Of a stretch of DNA of 64,000 bases, positions 60,514 through 64,000 are shown piece by piece; the first letter of the stretch is position 1, and each line of letters opens with the position of its first letter. The notes beneath the pieces are model-generated. The model was not told the DNA's origin. It saw nothing but the letters and a program-made list of their open reading frames with translations, and did no database searches. This stretch comes from Capsicum annuum (Eukaryota > Streptophyta > Magnoliopsida > Solanales > Solanaceae): the NCBI RefSeq assembly GCF_002878395.1, contig NC_061115.1:214005422-214069421 (forward strand), in the 5' to 3' direction. Position numbers and translations under genes: made by a program.

Positions 60514-63500
60514 ATGGATCCCGTCACCGTTTGGGGTAACGAACCTCTCGCCAACGTCGATCCCGAAATCCACGACCTCATTGAAAAGGAGAAACGCCGT
60601 CAATGCCGTGGAATCGAGCTCATCGCTTCCGAAAACTTCACTTCCTTCGCCGTTATCGAAGCACTCGGCAGCGCATTAACCAACAAATACTCCGAAGGTA
60701 TCCCCGGTAATCGTTACTATGGAGGCAACGAGTTCATTGACGAAATCGAAAATCTTACACGTACACGTGCTTTACAGGCATTTCATTTAGACCCTGTAAA
60801 TTGGGGAGTAAATGTACAGCCGTATTCCGGTAGTCCGGCGAATTTCGCTGCGTATACGGCGGTGTTGAACCCGCACGATCGGATTATGGGCTTGGATTTG
60901 CCGTCAGGTGGGCATTTGACGCATGGCTATTATACGTCTGGAGGGAAAAAGATATCTGCGACGTCGATTTACTTTGAGAGTTTGCCGTATAAGGTGAATT
61001 CGACGACGGGATTCATCGATTATGATAGACTTGAGGAAAAGGCTATGGATTTTAGACCAAAATTGATTATTTGTGGTGGAAGTGCTTATCCTAGAGATTG
61101 GGATTATAAGAGGTTTAGAGAAATTGCTGATAAATGTGGTGCACTTTTGCTTTGTGATATGGCTCATATTAGTGGACTTGTTGCTGCTCAGGTAAAATTC
61201 TCTTTGCATGGAGATTTTGGATTGATAGATCTGGAATTTGATTAAGTGTTTGTGTGAATTGTTTTAGTGTACTGTAGATCTGGATGGATTGTTGTGTGAT
61301 CCATGTGTTTTGTTTGATTGATTTGTGTATTTTGTTTGAGAACTGTGGTATTTGTGCCAGCTTCATTGCATGCAACCTTGACTAGTAGTTTTAGGTGTAC
61401 GTGTCACCTCCCACCAAGCCTAGAAGAAATGAGATATAACTCTGTCCACGAAGTTTAAAAATTTTTATCCTTGACTAGTGGTTGTAGGGATACGTGCCAT
61501 CTTGCACCAGCAGGTAGGTAACTCTGTCCACCCAAGTCTAGAAGAAATCACATAACGTAGTGTTTTGTCTTTGTTGGGAGTTGAACTGTCAAATCATATC
61601 CACTTGTTGAAGGAAAGATCTTTGAAAATAGAGTTGAGATCCTAGTAGAGACAAAAATAATATAGGCATAATATATGGTTTCTTACCATTTGTCATAACC
61701 ATGGGGAACATAGTTACATGGTGCCTGTTGTTGGCGGCCAAATTGCGCGCTCTCTTGACTTTCGATGCCGCACCTGTGTCAGATTCTCCAAAAGTAGTGT
61801 GCTTTGGAGAATCCGACACGCGCTCAATGGCAATTTTGAAGAGTCTAAACAACATAGGCTGGCAGGAGGTGGCATGTATTCCGTGGAATTAGTCAAGGTC
61901 CGTGCAAGCTGGCTCGACATCACGATTATAAAAAAGAATAATGGATCTGAGATTATGATGTGGGAACTAGAATTGATTGAACTAGTGCATAGGGATCCAT
62001 GTTTTCATTTTTGATTAATTGTTCTTTGGGATAATTTTATGTGAAAGTCTTAAAGGTCTTTTCTTTAACAACAAGTGGATTTGAGTGAGGTTAGGAATCT
62101 TTCATCTTTATGATGTGGGAACTAGAATTGATTGAACTAGTGCTTCGGCATCCGTGTTTTCGTTTTTGATTAATTATTCTTTGGGATAATTTCATGTGAA
62201 AGTTTTAAAGATCTTTTCTTTAACAAATGGATCTGACTGAGGTTGAGGATTGTGGGAACTAAATTTGTTGGGCTGGGGTTTTAGTGTTCTCTTTATGCAT
62301 TATGAGGCTTAATGTGGATCAATGAGGCAATGATTTAGACTCGATATAATAGTTCTGATACCACTTGAATTTGTTGTGAATCGTTAGCATCCATTTTAAT
62401 TGATAAGAGCTTTACTGACATGTTGCCGATCTAAGAAATTGGAACAAAAATTGGATGCTTTGTCTTCAAGATGAAAACTGGTTCATTTCTTGTTTTCACA
62501 TTTTCGGTAAATGGGGTATGCTGGCCCTCCGGTTATATGTCATCAAAATGTAGTCAAATTTTTTATTTGTTATTTCATTTTCGGTAAATGCTGCAATCTT
62601 GGTCTTGTTATACGTTTGCATTAATCAGATCAAAGCGGAATGAGGTGAGATTTGTTAAATCACGCGTCAACTCGGTAGTTACAAAAGCTGTATGTGCTAT
62701 AGGAGGAAAAAGTGCATGTGCTCTGTCCACATTTCAAGAATTCAAATTTTTGAAGATGTCCTTGTCATTTGATGTTAGAACTCTGTCGGTGCATTGATAG
62801 TTTGATACTAGTCTTGGTGACCATGTGGACATTTTTTAATGTTATTGTCAGTTGAATCCTGGAAATGATGTGTAGTATTCCAAGTTTCTAACGGGCTGAT
62901 TCTTATTTCTGGACACAGGAAGCCGCAAATCCCTTTGAATATTGTGACTTGGTCACTACCACCACACACAAGAGTTTGAGGGGTCCAAGGGCTGGTATGA
63001 TTTTCTACCGCAAGGGCCCTAAGCCACCAAAGAAAGGACAGCCTGAGGATGCAGTTTATGACTTTGAAGACAAGATTAACTTTGCTGTTTTCCCCTCACT
63101 CCAGGGTGGTCCCCACAACCACCAAATCGGCGCCCTTGCCGTGGCCTTGAAACAGGCTGCTACTCCTGGTTTTAAGGCGTATGCTAAGCAAGTGAAGGCC
63201 AATGCAGTTGCTCTCGGTAACTACCTGATGAGCAAAGGATACAAACTTGTTACTGGTGGGACTGAGAACCACCTTGTCCTTTGGGATCTCAGGCCTCTTG
63301 GTTTGACTGGTAAAAGTTCTTTCTGTTCTCGATCATCTGCAGAAGTCTTCTTTAGTAGCGATCAATATGAAATTAACCCCCTTTTTTGGCAGGTAACAAG
63401 GTTGAGAAGCTTTGTGACCTTTGCAACATCACTGTTAACAAGAACGCTGTTTTTGGTGACAGCAGTGCTTTGGCCCCAGGAGGTGTTCGTATTGGTAAGA

Positions 63501-63988
63501 GCTGAGAAACTTTGGATATCTTTTTTCCCCCATTGTTTCTACTCTAATGTGATTTGAGCTTAAACGACATGGAAAGATACACAAAGTGAAGTCGTATCTT
63601 AAATTTACTTTGGTGCTATTGTGTTTCTTCTTGTACAATCATTTGTGTCAATTTTACATTCAACTCATGCACTCAGTACACCGTGAGGAGGGCATTCTTC
63701 ATTAATCATAATTTCCTCATTAACTGGAGTTTCTATTTGGTAGGTACTCCTGCCATGACATCAAGGGGATTGGCCGAGAAGGACTTTGAGCAGATCGCTG
63801 AGTTCCTCCACAGGGCTGTTACTATCACCTTGAACATCCAGAAAGAGTATGGGAAGCTTTTGAAGGACTTCAACAAGGGTCTCGTTAACAACAAGGAAAT
63901 CGAAGAACTCAAAGCTGATGTCGAGAAATTCTCATCCTCTTTTGACATGCCTGGGTTCAAGATGTCCGAGATGAAGTACAAGGACTAA
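60514..63988 (+). CDS. SHMT: Serine hydroxymethyltransferase, cytosolic type, 4 exons, complete
   Basis: Exons 60514-61191, 62919-63309, 63393-63494 and 63744-63988 join in frame through GT-AG introns to 471 residues, the usual size of plant cytosolic SHMT (SHM4/SHM5 class). It interconverts serine plus tetrahydrofolate and glycine plus methylene-tetrahydrofolate, supplying one-carbon units. The protein starts [12 protein letters not shown] with no transit peptide, which separates it from mitochondrial and plastid isoforms. Visible motifs: [10 protein letters not shown] (35-44), [15 protein letters not shown] (57-71), [16 protein letters not shown] with the PLP-binding Asp at 215, and [12 protein letters not shown] with the Schiff-base Lys at 244. 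Then [26 protein letters not shown] and the C-terminus MSEMKYKD. Intron 1 (1.7 kb) carries SINE sequence and a tandem duplication. No defect is seen. Confidence 0.98.
61370..61545 (-). mobile_element. Partial TS-like SINE copies, inverted, in SHMT intron 1
   Basis: Two short related segments (near 61,378-61,450 and 61,475-61,545), each starting TTGACTAGT(A/G)GTT and containing GTACGTGTCACCTCCCACCA or the matching GATACGTGCCATCTTGCACC, then ACTCTGTCCAC. In reverse they resemble the 3' half of the TS-like SINE. Confidence 0.5.
61722..61935 (+). mobile_element. SINE-like insertion in SHMT intron 1
   Basis: The 3' part (GGCAGGAGGTGGCATGTATT, GAATTAGTCAAGGTCCGTGC, GCTGGCTCGACATCACGATT, then an A-rich end) is TS-SINE-like. 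The 5' part holds a hairpin, GATTCTCCAAA...TTTGGAGAATC, and AAGAGTCTAAACAACATAGG. It looks like a composite of two short repeats. Confidence 0.6.
61957..62255 (+). repeat. Tandem duplication of about 150 bp in SHMT intron 1
   Basis: ATGATGTGGGAACTAGAATT, GATTGAACTAGTGC, TTTGATTAATT and TTCTTTGGGATAATTT occur twice, at 61,957-62,108 and 62,112-62,255, with few differences. It is intronic and non-coding. Confidence 0.85.
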
Positions 63989-64000
63989 ACTCGTAGTATG

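Noticed and set aside
60904..61209. Antisense frame of 101 codons in SHMT exon 1
   Set aside because: Shadow of the conserved SHMT coding sequence; no features of its own.

Overview
The window is plant nuclear DNA, most likely from the nightshade family (Solanaceae). It is very AT-rich, its genes have GT-AG introns, and it carries plant-type LTR retrotransposons (an Ogre/Tat-like one with a tRNA-Arg-type primer site, and a Tork/Tnt1-like copia), TS-like SINEs and many MITEs. Two intact host genes can be rebuilt exon by exon: isopentenyl phosphate kinase (minus strand, 12 exons, 12,761-21,195) and cytosolic serine hydroxymethyltransferase (plus strand, 4 exons, 60,514-63,988).

The most distinctive content is a dispersed tandem family of truncated type I (M-gamma, AGL80-like) MADS genes, all on the minus strand: an apparently intact copy at 7,711-8,298, an apparently intact copy with an expanded C-terminus at 24,724-25,593, a copy with one frameshift at 37,970-38,565, and decayed copies at 22,963-23,327, 53,752-54,155 and about 12,115-12,165. 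Each better-preserved copy has a TATA-like box. An AT-rich tandem array begins about 12-20 bp beyond it. The array has seven units of about 203 bp in two loci and about six units of 95 bp, the proximal half of the same sequence, in a third. The first 420 bases are such an array from a copy beyond the left edge. Gene, array and spacer were duplicated together, so about 1-5,200, 7,300-12,200, 22,100-28,300 and 37,400-54,900 (interrupted) are paralogous blocks.

The blocks are broken up by later insertions: a 3'-LTR-bearing copia remnant with a nested MITE (28,928-32,830), a 2.5-kb solo LTR (33,416-35,908), several MITEs with 9-10-bp target duplications, and a 10.5-kb non-autonomous Ogre-like element (42,491-53,041) whose two LTRs face each other. 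IPK sits between MADS blocks. One of its introns holds a 2.15-kb non-autonomous LTR element, and a MITE lies 83 bp upstream of its ATG. From 54,900 to 60,300 there is AT-rich intergenic DNA with MITEs, then the SHMT promoter and gene to the right edge.

Functionally, IPK feeds isopentenyl phosphate into the isoprenoid pathway and SHMT supplies one-carbon units. They are housekeeping neighbours with no evident link to the MADS family. All coordinates and splice sites were read by eye.
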